Below, piece after piece: positions 16,868-26,598 of a stretch of DNA of 64,000 bases. Source of the stretch: CAVPWP01 sp963709395 (GTDB lineage: Bacteria > Pseudomonadota > Alphaproteobacteria > Rhodobacterales > Rhodobacteraceae); the NCBI GenBank assembly GCA_963709395.1, contig CAVPWP010000001.1, forward strand, positions 62,001 through 126,000, given 5' to 3'. The notes under the pieces are model-generated. The model had not been told where the DNA came from. It saw only the letters and a program-made list of their open reading frames with translations, and did no database searches. Position 1 is the stretch's first letter; every line of letters starts with the position of its first letter. The translations under genes and the position numbers were made by a program.

Positions 16868-19800
16868 ATGTCCAACGCCACCCGGATCATCGCCAGCGGC
16901 GCCCCCGAAGGCTTCGACGCGCGTCTCGTCCTCGACGAACTGGACCGCGCGGGCGGGGCCGTCATCCATGTCGCGCGTGACGACAAGCGGCTGGCGGCGA
17001 TGCAGGCGGCGCTGGCGTTCTTTGCCCCCGATCTGCCGGTGATGACCTTCCCGGGCTGGGATTGCCTGCCCTACGACCGGGTGTCGCCCAACCCCGACAT
17101 CTCGGCCGCGCGGATGGCAACACTGGCGGCCCTTGTGCATGGCGCGCCGAAGCGTTTTGTCCTTCTGACCACGCTCTCGGCGGCGACCCAGCGGGTGCCT
17201 GCGCGCGAGGTTCTGGCCGAGGCGGCGTTCACGGCCCGCGTGGGCGACCGGATCGACGAAGCCGCGCTGCGCAACTTCCTGGTGCGCATGGGGTTTTCGC
17301 AGGCACCCACAGTGACCGAACCGGGTGACTATGCGGTCCGCGGCGGGATCATCGACATCTATCCGCCGGGCGAGGGCGGACCGGTGCGCCTTGATCTTTT
17401 CGGCGATGTGCTTGACGGGGCGCGGCGCTTCGATCCCGGCAGCCAGCGGACGACGGAGAAGTTGACGCTGGTCGAACTGGCCCCGGTCAGCGAGGTGATC
17501 CTCGACGATGCGGCGATCACCCGGTTCCGCCAGACCTACCGTCTGGAATTCGGGGCGGCGGGCACCGACGATCCGCTCTACGAGGCGGTCAGCGCGGGGC
17601 GCAAGCATCAGGGTATGGAGCACTGGCTGGCGTTCTTCCACGACCGGCTGGAGACGCTCTTCGACTATCTGCCCGACGCGCCGGTGGTGACCGATGACCA
17701 GATGACGCCCGCACGGCTGGCCCGGTGGGAGACGATCTCCGACCAGTACGAGGTTCGCCGCGAGGCGATGAGCGTGCGCGGGCGGGTCGATTCCGTCTAC
17801 AAGCCCGCGCCGCCAGCGGGTCTCTACCTCGATGACGCGGGCTGGGACGCGGCACTGGCCGGACGGCGCGTGGTCGATCTGCGCGCGCTGCCACAGCCGA
17901 CCGGGCCGGGGGTCATTGACGCAGGCGGGCGGATCGGACGGGATTTCGCGCCCGAGCGCCAGCAGGAAAAGATCAGCCTTTTCGGTGCCCTGGCCGCGCA
18001 TATTCGCACCAAGGCGAAAGACGGTGCGGTTGTCGTCGCCAGCTATTCCGAAGGCGCGCGCGACCGGCTGGGCAGCCTTCTGGAAGACGAGGACCTGACC
18101 AGCGCCACGGCGATCGCCGACTTCCGCGACATTCCGGACGCCAAGGGCGGGGTCTATCTTGCGGTCTGGGCGCTTGAGCACGGGTTCGAGGGGCGCGGGC
18201 TGACCGTCATCGCCGAGCAGGACGTGCTGGGCGACCGGCTGATCCGTGCGCCCAAACGCCGGCGCAAGGCCGAGAACTTCCTGACCGAGGCGCAAAGCCT
18301 CAGCCCCGGCGACCTGATCGTCCATGTCGACCACGGCGTCGGGCGCTATCAGGGGATGGAGGTCATCTCGGCGCTGGGGGCAGCGCATGAGTGCCTGCTT
18401 CTGGAATACGCGGGCGGCGACCGTCTGTACCTGCCAGTCGAGAACATCGAACTGCTCAGCCGGTTCGGCCATGAAGAGGGGCTTCTCGACAAGCTGGGCG
18501 GCGGGGCCTGGCAGGCCAAGAAGGCGAAGCTGAAGGAACGCATCCGCGAGATGGCCGACCGGTTGATCCGGATCGCGGCCGAACGCGCGCTGCGCACCGC
18601 GCCGGTGGTCGAGGCCCCCGACCATGCGTGGGAGTCGTTCTCGGCGCGCTTTCCCTATCAGGAGACCGACGACCAGCTTCGGGCGATCTCGGACGTGCTG
18701 GGCGACCTGTCGTCGGGCAACCCGATGGACCGGCTGATCTGCGGCGACGTGGGCTTCGGCAAGACCGAGGTGGCGATGCGCGCGGCGTTCGTCGCGGCGA
18801 TGTCGGGACTTCAGGTCGCGGTCATCGCACCGACGACGCTTCTGTCGCGCCAGCACTACCAAAGCTTTTCCGACAGGTTCCGGGGCTTTCCCCTCAACGT
18901 GCGTCAACTGTCGCGCTTCGTGTCCGCCAAGGACGCCGCCGCCACGCGCGAGGGGCTGGCGCGCGGCACGGTCGATATCGTGATCGGCACCCACGCGCTG
19001 CTGGCCAAGGGCGTCAGCTTCAAGAACCTCGGCCTGCTCATCATCGACGAGGAACAGCATTTCGGGGTGTCCCACAAGGAACGCCTGAAGGAGATGCGCA
19101 GCGACATCCATGTGCTGACGCTGACCGCGACGCCGATCCCGCGCACGCTTGCAGCTGAGCCTCTCGGGGGTGCGGGACCTGTCGATCATCGGCACCCCGC
19201 CGGTCGACCGGCTGGCGATCCGCACCTATGTCAGCGAGTTCGACACGATCACCGTGCGCGAGGCGCTTCTGCGCGAGCATTATCGCGGGGGCCAGTCGTT
19301 CTTCGTGGTGCCGCGCATCACCGATCTGCCCGAGATCGAGGCCTTCCTGCGCGACGAGGTGCCCGAGGTCAGCGTGGTCACCGCGCATGGACAGCTGGCC
19401 GCGGGTGAGCTCGACGAGCGGATGAACGCCTTCTACGACGGCAAGTTCGACGTTCTTCTGGCCACGACGATCATCGAATCGGGCCTCGACATTCCGACCG
19501 CGAACACCATGGTCATCCATCGCGCCGACATGTTCGGGCTGGCGCAGCTCTACCAGATCCGGGGCCGGGTGGGGCGGTCGAAGACCCGCGCCTATGCCTA
19601 TCTGACGACCAAGCCGCGCGCCAAGCTGACCCCGGCAGCGGAGAAGCGGCTGCGTGTGCTGGGGTCGCTCGACAGCCTTGGCGCGGGCTTCACGCTGGCC
19701 AGCCAGGACCTCGATATCCGCGGCGCGGGCAACCTTCTGGGCGAGGAACAGTCGGGCCAGATCCGCGAGGTGGGCTACGAGCTTTACCAGTCGATGCTGG

Positions 19801-20330
19801 AAGAGGCGATCGCGCGGATCCGCCGGGGCGAAGTGGCGCTGCCCGAGGTGGGCGACGGCCAGTGGGCGCCGCAGATCAACCTTGGCGTGCCTGTCCTGAT
19901 CCCCGAAGACTATGTGCCCGACCTCGACGTGCGACTGGGCCTCTACCGCCGCCTGTCGGGTCTGCACACCAAGGTCGAACTTGAAGGCTTCGCCGCCGAA
20001 TTGATCGACCGGTTCGGCAAGCTGCCGCGCGAGGTGAACACGCTTCTCCTGATCGTGCGTATCAAGGAAGAGTGCAAGAAAGCCGGGATCGCGAAGTTCG
20101 ATGCCGGGCCGAAGGGCGCCACGATCCAGTTCCACAACGACAAATACGCCAACCCGGCCGGGCTTGTGGAGTTCATCCAGGACCAGCGCGGGCTGGCCAA
20201 GGTCAAGGACAACAAGATCATCGTGCGCCGCGACTGGGCCAAGGAAAGCGACAAGATCAAGGGCGCCTTCGGCATCGCCCGCGACCTGGCCGAAAAGGCG
20301 AAAGCCCCCGCGAAGGCCGCCGCCTCCTAG
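16868..20330 (+). CDS. mfd: Transcription-repair coupling factor Mfd (frameshifted as sequenced)
   Basis: SWI2-like translocase that removes stalled RNA polymerase and recruits UvrA. ATG at 16868 (MSNATRIIASGAPEGF). UvrB-homology region in the first 300 residues, then the RNAP-interaction segment LSPGDLIVHVDHGVGRYQGM, Walker A CGDVGFGKTEVAMRAAF, the IIDEEQHFGVSH box, ATPIPRTL, and the helicase motif ESGLDIPTANTMVIHRADMF. One extra T at 19149-19150 breaks the frame inside ATPIPRTL/QLSLSGVRDLS; removal gives 1153 residues, normal for Mfd. Its TAG overlaps the stop of the convergent MFS gene (CTAG). Confidence 0.95.
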
Positions 20331-21574
20331 ACAGGGTCGGGTGCGCGGCGCTTGGGCTCGGGATCGATCTCGCGCGACTTGCGCATCAGGAACAGCGCGA
20401 TGGTCGAGCAGACCAGCGTCCCCGCCAAGAGCGGCACCGGCGTGCCGTCGAAGGCAAGGCCGATGGGCGCCGCGATCGGCACCGCCAGCACCGTCGAGAT
20501 CGCGCCGACGACCGAGGCCGCCATGCCCGCGATATGCCCCATGGGTTGAAGCGCCAGCGCGTTGAGATTGCCGAAGGTCAGCCCCGCCATGAAGAAGATC
20601 GAGGTCGACCAGAAGAAGAAGGCCGGAAAGGCCAGCCAATCAGGCATCAGCCCGCTCCACCATCCCGTCAGAAGGACCGCGGCGATCACGCATTGAAAGG
20701 CATAGGCCGTGATCGCCAGCCGCCGCATGCCCAGCCGCATGACGAGCGCGGCATTGAGGATCGTCCCGCCAGCCGACAAAAGCCCTGTCGCCATGAACCA
20801 GAAGTGAAAGTAGGTACCGCGCCCGAAGGTCTCGGCATAAAGCTGCTGGATCGAGCTCAGGAGCGCGAACATCTGGCCGAACCCGAGGCTGAGCACGGCG
20901 ATGTAGATCAGGACCATGCGGTTCGTCAGCACCTCGCGCACCGCCTCCCAGAGCGGGCGCGCCCGGAACGGTCGGCGCGCCTCGGGCGGCAGGGTCTCGC
21001 GCTGACGCAGGTTCATCCAGAGCCCGGTGGCCAGCCCGAAGACGACGAAGGCGCCGAACACCCCCTGCCAGCCCCCGGTCAGCGCGATGATCCCCGCCCC
21101 GAGGGACGGTGCGAAAGCCGGGATCAGGATGAAGACCGTCATCACGAAGGACACGATCTGCGCCATGCGGCGGCCTTCGTAGAGGTCGCGGATCATGGCC
21201 AGCGTGACCACCCGCGGTCCCGACGCGCCGATCCCCTGCAGGACCCGCGCGATCAGCAGCGCCTCGAGCGTCTGCGCCCACATCGCCCAGAGCGAGGCCG
21301 CGATGTAGATCGCGATGCCAGCGTTGATCGTGGCCTTGCGTCCCAGCGTGTCGGACACCGGCCCCGCAAAGAAGGTCCCGATGCCCATGCCCAGGACAAA
21401 GGCCGTCAGCACAAGCTGCGCGCGGTTGGGGTCGGTCGGCGACAGCTCGGCGGCGATCTGGGGCAGGGCGGGCAGCATCGCGTCGATGGAGAAGGCGATG
21501 GTCGCGAAAAGCACCGCCGACAGCGTGACGAACTCGGCCATCGACAGCCGGTCCGGAATTGCGGGGCGTCTCAT
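20327..21574 (-). CDS. Bcr/CflA-type MFS drug efflux transporter
   Basis: 415-residue, 12-segment inner membrane carrier. The motif GPVSDTLGRKATINAGIAIY after the second helix and RVLQGIGASGPRVVTLAMIRD in helix 4 are typical of the drug:H+ antiporter-1 (Bcr/CflA) group. The start overlaps the stop of the downstream-listed DsbA-like gene by 4 bases (ATGA), placing it last in a ligase - oxidoreductase - carrier run. The substrate cannot be told from sequence. Its stop shares the CTAG tetranucleotide with the mfd stop. Confidence 0.88.
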   Translation of the reverse strand: MRRPAIPDRLSMAEFVTLSAVLFATIAFSIDAMLPALPQIAAELSPTDPNRAQLVLTAFVLGMGIGTFFAGPVSDTLGRKATINAGIAIYIAASLWAMWAQTLEALLIARVLQGIGASGPRVVTLAMIRDLYEGRRMAQIVSFVMTVFILIPAFAPSLGAGIIALTGGWQGVFGAFVVFGLATGLWMNLRQRETLPPEARRPFRARPLWEAVREVLTNRMVLIYIAVLSLGFGQMFALLSSIQQLYAETFGRGTYFHFWFMATGLLSAGGTILNAALVMRLGMRRLAITAYAFQCVIAAVLLTGWWSGLMPDWLAFPAFFFWSTSIFFMAGLTFGNLNALALQPMGHIAGMAASVVGAISTVLAVPIAAPIGLAFDGTPVPLLAGTLVCSTIALFLMRKSREIDPEPKRRAPDPV

Positions 21575-22218
21575 GCGTCGTCCGCCTTCAGTCGTTCGGC
21601 CAACTCGTCGATCACCTGTAGCCAGAGGTCGGGCGGCTGAGCGCCTGCGACGACATGCTGGTTGGCGATGACGAAGGTGGGCACGCCGGTCACGCCGCGC
21701 TGGCGCGCATGGGCGTCGCGGGCGCGGATGTCGTCCGCGTCGGCCTCCGACGCCAGCAGACGCTCGGTCATCGCGCGGTCCAGGCCGATGGACTCGGCGA
21801 TATCGAGAAGGACGCCCCCGTCGCCGATATCGCGCCCCTCGACGAAATAGGCCCGGAATAGCGACGACACCGCAGCCGTCTGCCGTCCTTCGAGCCCGGC
21901 CCAGTGGATCAGCCGGTGGGCGTCGAGCGTGTTGGGCGTGCGCGCGATCCCTTCGAAGTTGATGGTCAGGCCCGCGCGTTCGGCGGCCTCGACCACCGGC
22001 GCATAGGCCCGCACGGCGCCCTCGCGCCCGCCGAACTTCGTCTCGAGGTAGTCGCGGCGGTCCATGCCGTCCGCCGGCATCTCGGGGTTGAGCTGAAACG
22101 GGTGCCATTCGATGGCGAAGGGGTGGTCGGGTCGTTGCGTCAGCGCGCGGTCGAGATTGGCCTTGCCGATATAGCACCAGGGGCAGATCGGGTCGGACAG
22201 GACATCAAGCTTGATCAT
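21571..22218 (-). CDS. DsbA-family (FrnE-like) oxidoreductase
   Basis: 215 residues, thioredoxin-fold with a helical insert. The redox motif CPWC sits in SDPICPWCYIG near the N-terminus and the cis-proline in GVTGVPTFVIAN. No signal peptide, so cytoplasmic, as for FrnE and 2-hydroxychromene-2-carboxylate isomerase relatives. The start at 22218 overlaps the end of the acyl-CoA ligase gene by 14 bases and its stop overlaps the MFS start, so the three are probably one transcript. Substrate unknown. Confidence 0.88.
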   Translation of the reverse strand: MIKLDVLSDPICPWCYIGKANLDRALTQRPDHPFAIEWHPFQLNPEMPADGMDRRDYLETKFGGREGAVRAYAPVVEAAERAGLTINFEGIARTPNTLDAHRLIHWAGLEGRQTAAVSSLFRAYFVEGRDIGDGGVLLDIAESIGLDRAMTERLLASEADADDIRARDAHARQRGVTGVPTFVIANQHVVAGAQPPDLWLQVIDELAERLKADDA

Positions 22219-23747
22219 CGGGCACCTCGGCACGGTCGGCGGCAGAATCGCGAAGCGCACGGCGGAGAAGCTTGCCGTTGGCGCCCCGGGGAAGGGAGTC
22301 CACGCGAGTGTAGAGGCGCGGGCGCTTGTAGGGCGCAAGGCGCAAAGCCGCGTGGCTTGCCAGACTTGCCTCATCCAGCGGGGCTTTCGCAACATAAAAG
22401 GCCGCGATCACACGGGTTGTGCGGTCAAGCACATGATCGACGACCGCGATGTCCTCGAGGCCGGGAAAATCCGCCAGCGCGGCCTCGACCTCGAGCGGCG
22501 AGACGCGAAACCCGCCGGATGTCAGCAGATCGTCGGTGCGTCCGAGGTAGTCGATCGCCCCGTCCTCGCGCAGACGCGCGCTGTCTCCGGTCAGGAACCA
22601 GTCGCCCGTGCGGTGCCGCGCCTCGGCGTCGCCATCGTGCAGGTAGCCCAGCATGAGGCCGGGGTCGTCGCGGTGGACCGCCAGCGTGCCGGGCGCGCCC
22701 TGTGGTACGGGACGACCGTTCTCGTCCGAGGATCGCGACACGCCGTCCGGGCTGAGGAAATCCAAGCGTGCCCTGCGGAGCCGGGTCGGTGGGGCTGCCC
22801 GAGATGAAGGTCGAACATTCGGACTGGCCGAACGCCTCGTGAATGTCGGTGCCGGTGCGCGCGGACCAGGTGCTACGCAGCTCGTCGGGCAGCTTCTCGC
22901 CCGCCGAGAGCGCGTGGCGCAGCTTCGGCATCCGCGGCAGCGGGTCGAGGCGCAGAAGACGGCGAAAGACGCCGGGCACGGCGGCGAAGATCGTGACGTC
23001 GTGGCGGGCGATGAACAGGGGAAGCTGTTCGATCGGCGTGCCGTCCGCGGGGATCAGCGCCGTCGCCCCGTTGGCCCAGGGGTCGAGAAGCCCGGCGCCC
23101 AGCGTGTAGGTCCAGTTGAACGCGCCCGCATGCATCACCCGGTCGACCGCGCTCAGGCCATACCAGCCTTCCACCATCATCCGCCGCGCCCAGATCGCGC
23201 GGTGGGCGTGGATCACGCCGCGAGGGGCGCCGGACGAGCCCGAGGTATAGACGATATAGGCCGGGTCTTCGGCCGCGGTCGGGGCGGTGTCGAGCAGCGC
23301 CTCGCCCGCCTCGGCCCGCAAGTCACGGAGGTGCACGGTGCGCGCGGGATGATCCGGCAGCGCCACGTCCGGCCCCGCGACCACCAGCGCGGGGTCGAGG
23401 TCGGCAGCGATGCGCGTGATCTCGTCCCCGGTCAGCGCGGCCGAGGTCGGCACGGGGATATGGCCCGCCGCGATCGCACCCAGAAAGACGATGGGAAAGT
23501 CGACCGAATTCCCGATCCGCAGAAGGATGCGCGCCTGTGTTCCCGGCACGGCCGCGCGGAACCAGTCGGCCGCACCGCCGACTGCGCGGGTCAGACGGGC
23601 ATAGCTCCAGCGGTCGGCGCGCGCCGGGCCGACGACCGCCAGTGCGATCTTGTCGGGCGTCGCCATTCCCGCGCCCAGCACATGGGCGGCAAGGTTCAGG
23701 CGGGCGGGGCAGGGCGGGGGCGGACCCCTGTCGATCACGGACAGCAT
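22205..23747 (-). CDS. AMP-dependent acyl-CoA synthetase/ligase (frameshifted as sequenced)
   Basis: ANL-superfamily enzyme that activates a carboxylic acid as acyl-AMP and transfers it to CoA. ATG at 23747 (MLSVIDRGPPPPC). The AMP-binding P-loop YIVYTSGSSGAPRGVIHAHR, FGQSECSTFISGSP and the C-terminal GDSARLREDGAIDYLGRTDD and catalytic Lys in GANGKLLRRAL are present. One extra base at 22726-22727 splits VAIL from DENGRPVPQ; removal gives 513 residues. Divergent (68-base gap) from the XRE-cupin regulator, which may control it. The acid substrate is not predictable; a medium-size aliphatic or aromatic acid is possible. Confidence 0.85.
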
Positions 23748-23814
23748 GGGGCTGTCGCTACGCCCCGGAATTGCGCGTTGCAACCCCGGCTTGCGCCGCC
23801 CTATATGGCGCGTC

Positions 23815-24438
23815 ATGGCCGACCGCGACATTCCCAGCCTGATCCGCCTTGCCCGCGAAAGCGGCGCGCGAGAAGAACCCCAGCCGCTCGACCTCGGGGC
23901 GCGGGTGCGTGAGTTGCGGCAGGCGCAGAACTGGACGCTGGAACAGGCCGCGCGGCAGGCCGGGCTGGCCCGTTCGACCCTGTCGAAGATCGAGAACGGG
24001 CAGATGTCGCCCACCTATGACGCGCTGCGCAAGCTGGCGACGGGGCTGCAGATTCCGGTGCCGCAGCTCTTTACCCCGCCGCGCGCCGAGAAGGTGAACG
24101 GTCGGATGGGCGTGACGCGCTCGGGCGAGGGGACGGCGCATGCCACCGCCACCTACGAGCACGAGCTTCTGGGCGGGGCACTGACGAAGAAGGCGATGCT
24201 GCCCTACCGCGCGCGCATCCGCGCCCGCGACATCGCCGAATTCGACGGCTGGGTGCGCCACGACGGCGAGGAATTCCTCTATGTGCTGACCGGGGCCATC
24301 CGGCTTTACACGGAGTTCTACGAACCGGTCGACATGCGCCGCGGCGACAGCGCCTATTACGACGCCACGATGGGCCACAACGTCGTGTCGGTCAGCGAGG
24401 ACGACGCCACGATCCTCTGGGTCACGTCGATGGTCTGA
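23815..24438 (+). CDS. XRE-family regulator with C-terminal cupin domain
   Basis: 207 residues. Helix-turn-helix at about 26-80 (RVRELRQAQNWTLEQAARQA, STLSKIENGQMSPTYDALRK) followed by a cupin barrel (about 125-207: RDIAEFDGWVRHDGEEFLYV, MGHNVVSVSEDDATILWV) that would sense a small ligand. The ATG at 23815 is chosen because upstream codons are arginine-rich filler. Similar one-component regulators control neighbouring acyl-CoA or amino acid catabolic genes, and it faces the ligase gene away across a short shared promoter region; control of that operon is inferred. Confidence 0.88.
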   Translation: MADRDIPSLIRLARESGAREEPQPLDLGARVRELRQAQNWTLEQAARQAGLARSTLSKIENGQMSPTYDALRKLATGLQIPVPQLFTPPRAEKVNGRMGVTRSGEGTAHATATYEHELLGGALTKKAMLPYRARIRARDIAEFDGWVRHDGEEFLYVLTGAIRLYTEFYEPVDMRRGDSAYYDATMGHNVVSVSEDDATILWVTSMV

Positions 24439-24447
24439 CGCCGCGGC

Positions 24448-24564
24448 TCAGATCGCGTTGTCGACCGCGCGGGCGCCGGCCGAGATGTCCTGCCCAAGCC
24501 CTTCGACGGTATTGCAGGCCGCAAGGGTCGCGATCAGGCCAAGGGCCACCAGAATCTTTTTCAT
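24448..24564 (-). CDS. Entericidin A/B-family small lipoprotein
   Basis: 38 residues: a short signal peptide (KKILVALGLIATLAAC) ending in a lipobox with Cys17, then the family hallmark NTVEGLGQDI. Entericidins are small cell-envelope lipoproteins first described in E. coli as an antidote/toxin pair; here only one copy is present. It starts 6 bases after the stop of the peptide-binding protein gene, so it is likely co-transcribed with it, and it converges on the XRE-cupin gene. Confidence 0.85.
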   Translation of the reverse strand: MKKILVALGLIATLAACNTVEGLGQDISAGARAVDNAI

Positions 24565-24570
24565 GTCTGC

Positions 24571-26388
24571 TCAGTCCTCATACCACCAGACGTCCGGCTG
24601 AAAGCCGATCCAGTCGCCGTAAACCGGCGTGTTTTCCGGGTATTTCAGCTTGGCCGAATGGGCAAGCCGGGAATAGGGCGAATGCCAGACCGGCAGCACG
24701 TAGCGCCCCGTGGTGAGCACCCGGTCGAGCGCGCGCACGGCGGCCACGAAATCGTCCTGGCTGGTGGCATTCACCATCTCGGTCACCAGCGCCTCGATCG
24801 CGGGGGATCTGACACCCATCCAGTTGCGCGATCCCGGCGTCTCCGCGGCCTCGGTCCCCCAGTAGAGAAGCTGTTCGTTGCCGGGGCTGAGCGACAGGCC
24901 GCGGGTATACCACGCCATGTCGAAGTCGAACCCGTTGGCGCGTTCGGTGAACTGCGCACCGTCGACGGTCGTGATTGTCGGCGTGATGCCAAGGCGCGAC
25001 AACGCGCCCACGAATATGTCGACGATCTGCTGAGTTTCGGTCGCGCCCTGGTTCAGCAGGATCTCGAAGGTGAAGGGCCGGCCTTCGGCGTCCTTCATGA
25101 CGCCGTCCTGCACGGTCCAGCCGGCCTCTTCCATGAGGGCGAGCGCCGCGCGGATGCCGCCGCGGTTGCGTTCGGTCCCGTCCGAGACGGGCAGGGCATA
25201 GCCGTCAAGCGCGCCGGGCAGAAGCTCGTCCGCGAAAGGTTCGAGCAACTCGCGCACGCGGCCCTCGGCGGGGCCAGGCTGCATGCCCAGCACCGAGTTC
25301 GAAAAATACGAGGTGATTCGCGGGTCGTTGCCGCCGTTGAGCGTCTGGTTGATGAATTCGAAGTTGAACACATGCAGCATCGCATCGCGCACCCGCCAGT
25401 CGGCAAAGGCGTTGCGCCGCGAGTTCATCACAAGGCCAGTGATGCCGCTCGGGCGGCCATGGGGGATCAGCGATTTCACCATTTCGCCCGACTGCATCGC
25501 GGGAAAATCGTACTGCTCGTCCCACTTGGCGGCATTGGTTTCGCGCATGGTGGTCAGGATGCCGGCCTTGAACGCCTCGAACATCACGCTGGCGTCGCCG
25601 AAGAACTCCATCCGGATCTCGTCGAGATTGGCCTGTCCGCGCATGAAGGGCAGGTCCTTGCCCCAGTAATCGGGATTTCGCCTGAGCGACACGAAGCGGC
25701 CGGGCTCGAAGTCGTCGATGACATAGGGCGCGGTCGAGATCGGGATGACGTCGAGCCCCGAGTCGGCGAAGTCGAGCCCGTCCCACTGTGCCTTCTTCAG
25801 GATCGGGCGCATCCCCATCAGAAGGGCAAGTTCGCGGTCGGGTTCGGTGAAGGTGAACCGGACGCTGCGCGGCCCCGTCGCCTCGGCCTTGGCGACCCGG
25901 GACCAGGCGCCGTGAAAGCGTGGGTGCCCGACGGTGCCCAGCGTCTCGTAGGACCAGAGCACATCCTCGACCGTCACCGGACTTCCGTCCGAGAATCGGG
26001 CCTCTTCGCGAATCGTGAATTCGACCCAGCTGCGCGCCTCGTCCGTCTCGACCAATTCGGCCAGAAGACCGTAAAGCGTGAAGGGTTCATCCCAGCTGCG
26101 ACCCATCAGGCTCTCGTAGGTGAGAAAGCCGAGCTGCCAGGGCGAGCGTCCCTTGAGGATGTGCGGATTGAGCGAATCGAAGCTGCCGACCTCACCCTGG
26201 ACGATGCGCCCGCCCTTGGGCGCATCCGGGTTCACATAGGGCAGCGACACAAAATCCGGTGGGAGGGCCGGGTCGCCATACATAGCTATGCCGTGGCGGG
26301 GCTCGGAGGCGGCGGCAGAGAGGCCTGCGAAAAGCAGCGCTGCGGCCAGCAGCGCCCGTCCGGCGGGCCGTTTGAAAAACACGCGCAT
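24571..26388 (-). CDS. Peptide ABC transporter substrate-binding protein (YejA-like, family 5)
   Basis: 605-residue periplasmic binding protein with signal peptide (residues 1-27, cut near SAAASE). The N-terminal AMYGDPALPPDFVSLPYVNP and DAPKGGRIVQGEVGSFDSLN are diagnostic of YejA-type proteins for peptides such as microcin C. No permease or ATPase gene follows; the next gene is an entericidin. It may work with a transporter encoded elsewhere or be an orphan receptor. Upstream, 26389-26598 holds its promoter region and a divergent small-RNA unit. Confidence 0.9.
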   Translation of the reverse strand: MRVFFKRPAGRALLAAALLFAGLSAAASEPRHGIAMYGDPALPPDFVSLPYVNPDAPKGGRIVQGEVGSFDSLNPHILKGRSPWQLGFLTYESLMGRSWDEPFTLYGLLAELVETDEARSWVEFTIREEARFSDGSPVTVEDVLWSYETLGTVGHPRFHGAWSRVAKAEATGPRSVRFTFTEPDRELALLMGMRPILKKAQWDGLDFADSGLDVIPISTAPYVIDDFEPGRFVSLRRNPDYWGKDLPFMRGQANLDEIRMEFFGDASVMFEAFKAGILTTMRETNAAKWDEQYDFPAMQSGEMVKSLIPHGRPSGITGLVMNSRRNAFADWRVRDAMLHVFNFEFINQTLNGGNDPRITSYFSNSVLGMQPGPAEGRVRELLEPFADELLPGALDGYALPVSDGTERNRGGIRAALALMEEAGWTVQDGVMKDAEGRPFTFEILLNQGATETQQIVDIFVGALSRLGITPTITTVDGAQFTERANGFDFDMAWYTRGLSLSPGNEQLLYWGTEAAETPGSRNWMGVRSPAIEALVTEMVNATSQDDFVAAVRALDRVLTTGRYVLPVWHSPYSRLAHSAKLKYPENTPVYGDWIGFQPDVWWYED

Positions 26389-26466
26389 GGGCCTCGACTG
26401 CTCCGTTTGTTATCGTTTCTTGGGGACCAGATTAGTCGCGCTATCGAGCCTTTTCAAACTTTTAGC

Positions 26467-26495
26467 TTGGCCACCGGCGGCAGGTTGCGTATAAA
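26467..26495 (+). promoter_or_regulatory. Sigma-70-type promoter for candidate sRNA
   Basis: TTGGCC at 26467-26472, a 17-base spacer, and TATAAA at 26490-26495. Spacing is optimal and the -10 matches five of six consensus bases. Transcription would start near 26502. A 13-base palindrome AGCAGTTACTGCT (26495-26507) spans the start and could be an operator. Confidence 0.5.
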
Positions 26496-26501
26496 GCAGT
26501 T

Positions 26502-26577
26502 ACTGCTCGATAGGTTTCTTGCCTGTATGAAACCTGCCTCAATAACTTAACGCCCGCCTCGTGCGGGCGTTTTTTTT
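26502..26577 (+). ncRNA. Candidate small regulatory RNA with Rho-independent terminator
   Basis: No open reading frame explains this interval. From the predicted start at about 26502 the RNA would fold into a first hairpin (AGGTTTC 26512-26518 pairing with GAAACCT 26529-26535, 10-base loop), a single-stranded AU-rich linker, and a terminator hairpin with eight T residues. This is the layout of Hfq-dependent trans-acting sRNAs, about 76 nt long. No known family was recognised. The strand is set by the promoter and terminator orientation; the only protein genes around (24571-26388 and 26599-27825) are on the other strand, so the terminator does not serve a coding gene. Confidence 0.5.
26551..26577 (+). 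terminator. Rho-independent terminator
   Basis: Perfect 7-bp GC stem (CGCCCGC 26551-26557 with GCGGGCG 26563-26569), 5-base loop, then eight T (26570-26577). It is the strongest canonical terminator in the window and points along the plus strand, where no coding gene precedes it. Confidence 0.85.
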
Positions 26578-26598
26578 GGGCGTTTCGCGAATGCGCCG

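Noticed and set aside
16595..19225. Very long open frame (876 codons) antisense to mfd
   Set aside because: High GC makes antisense frames open by chance; it is rich in Arg/His/Gly/Asp with no domain, and mfd on the other strand is unambiguous.
20327..20330. Shared CTAG stop codons of mfd and the convergent MFS gene
   Set aside because: Compact convergent ends are normal in dense genomes; no sign of regulation.
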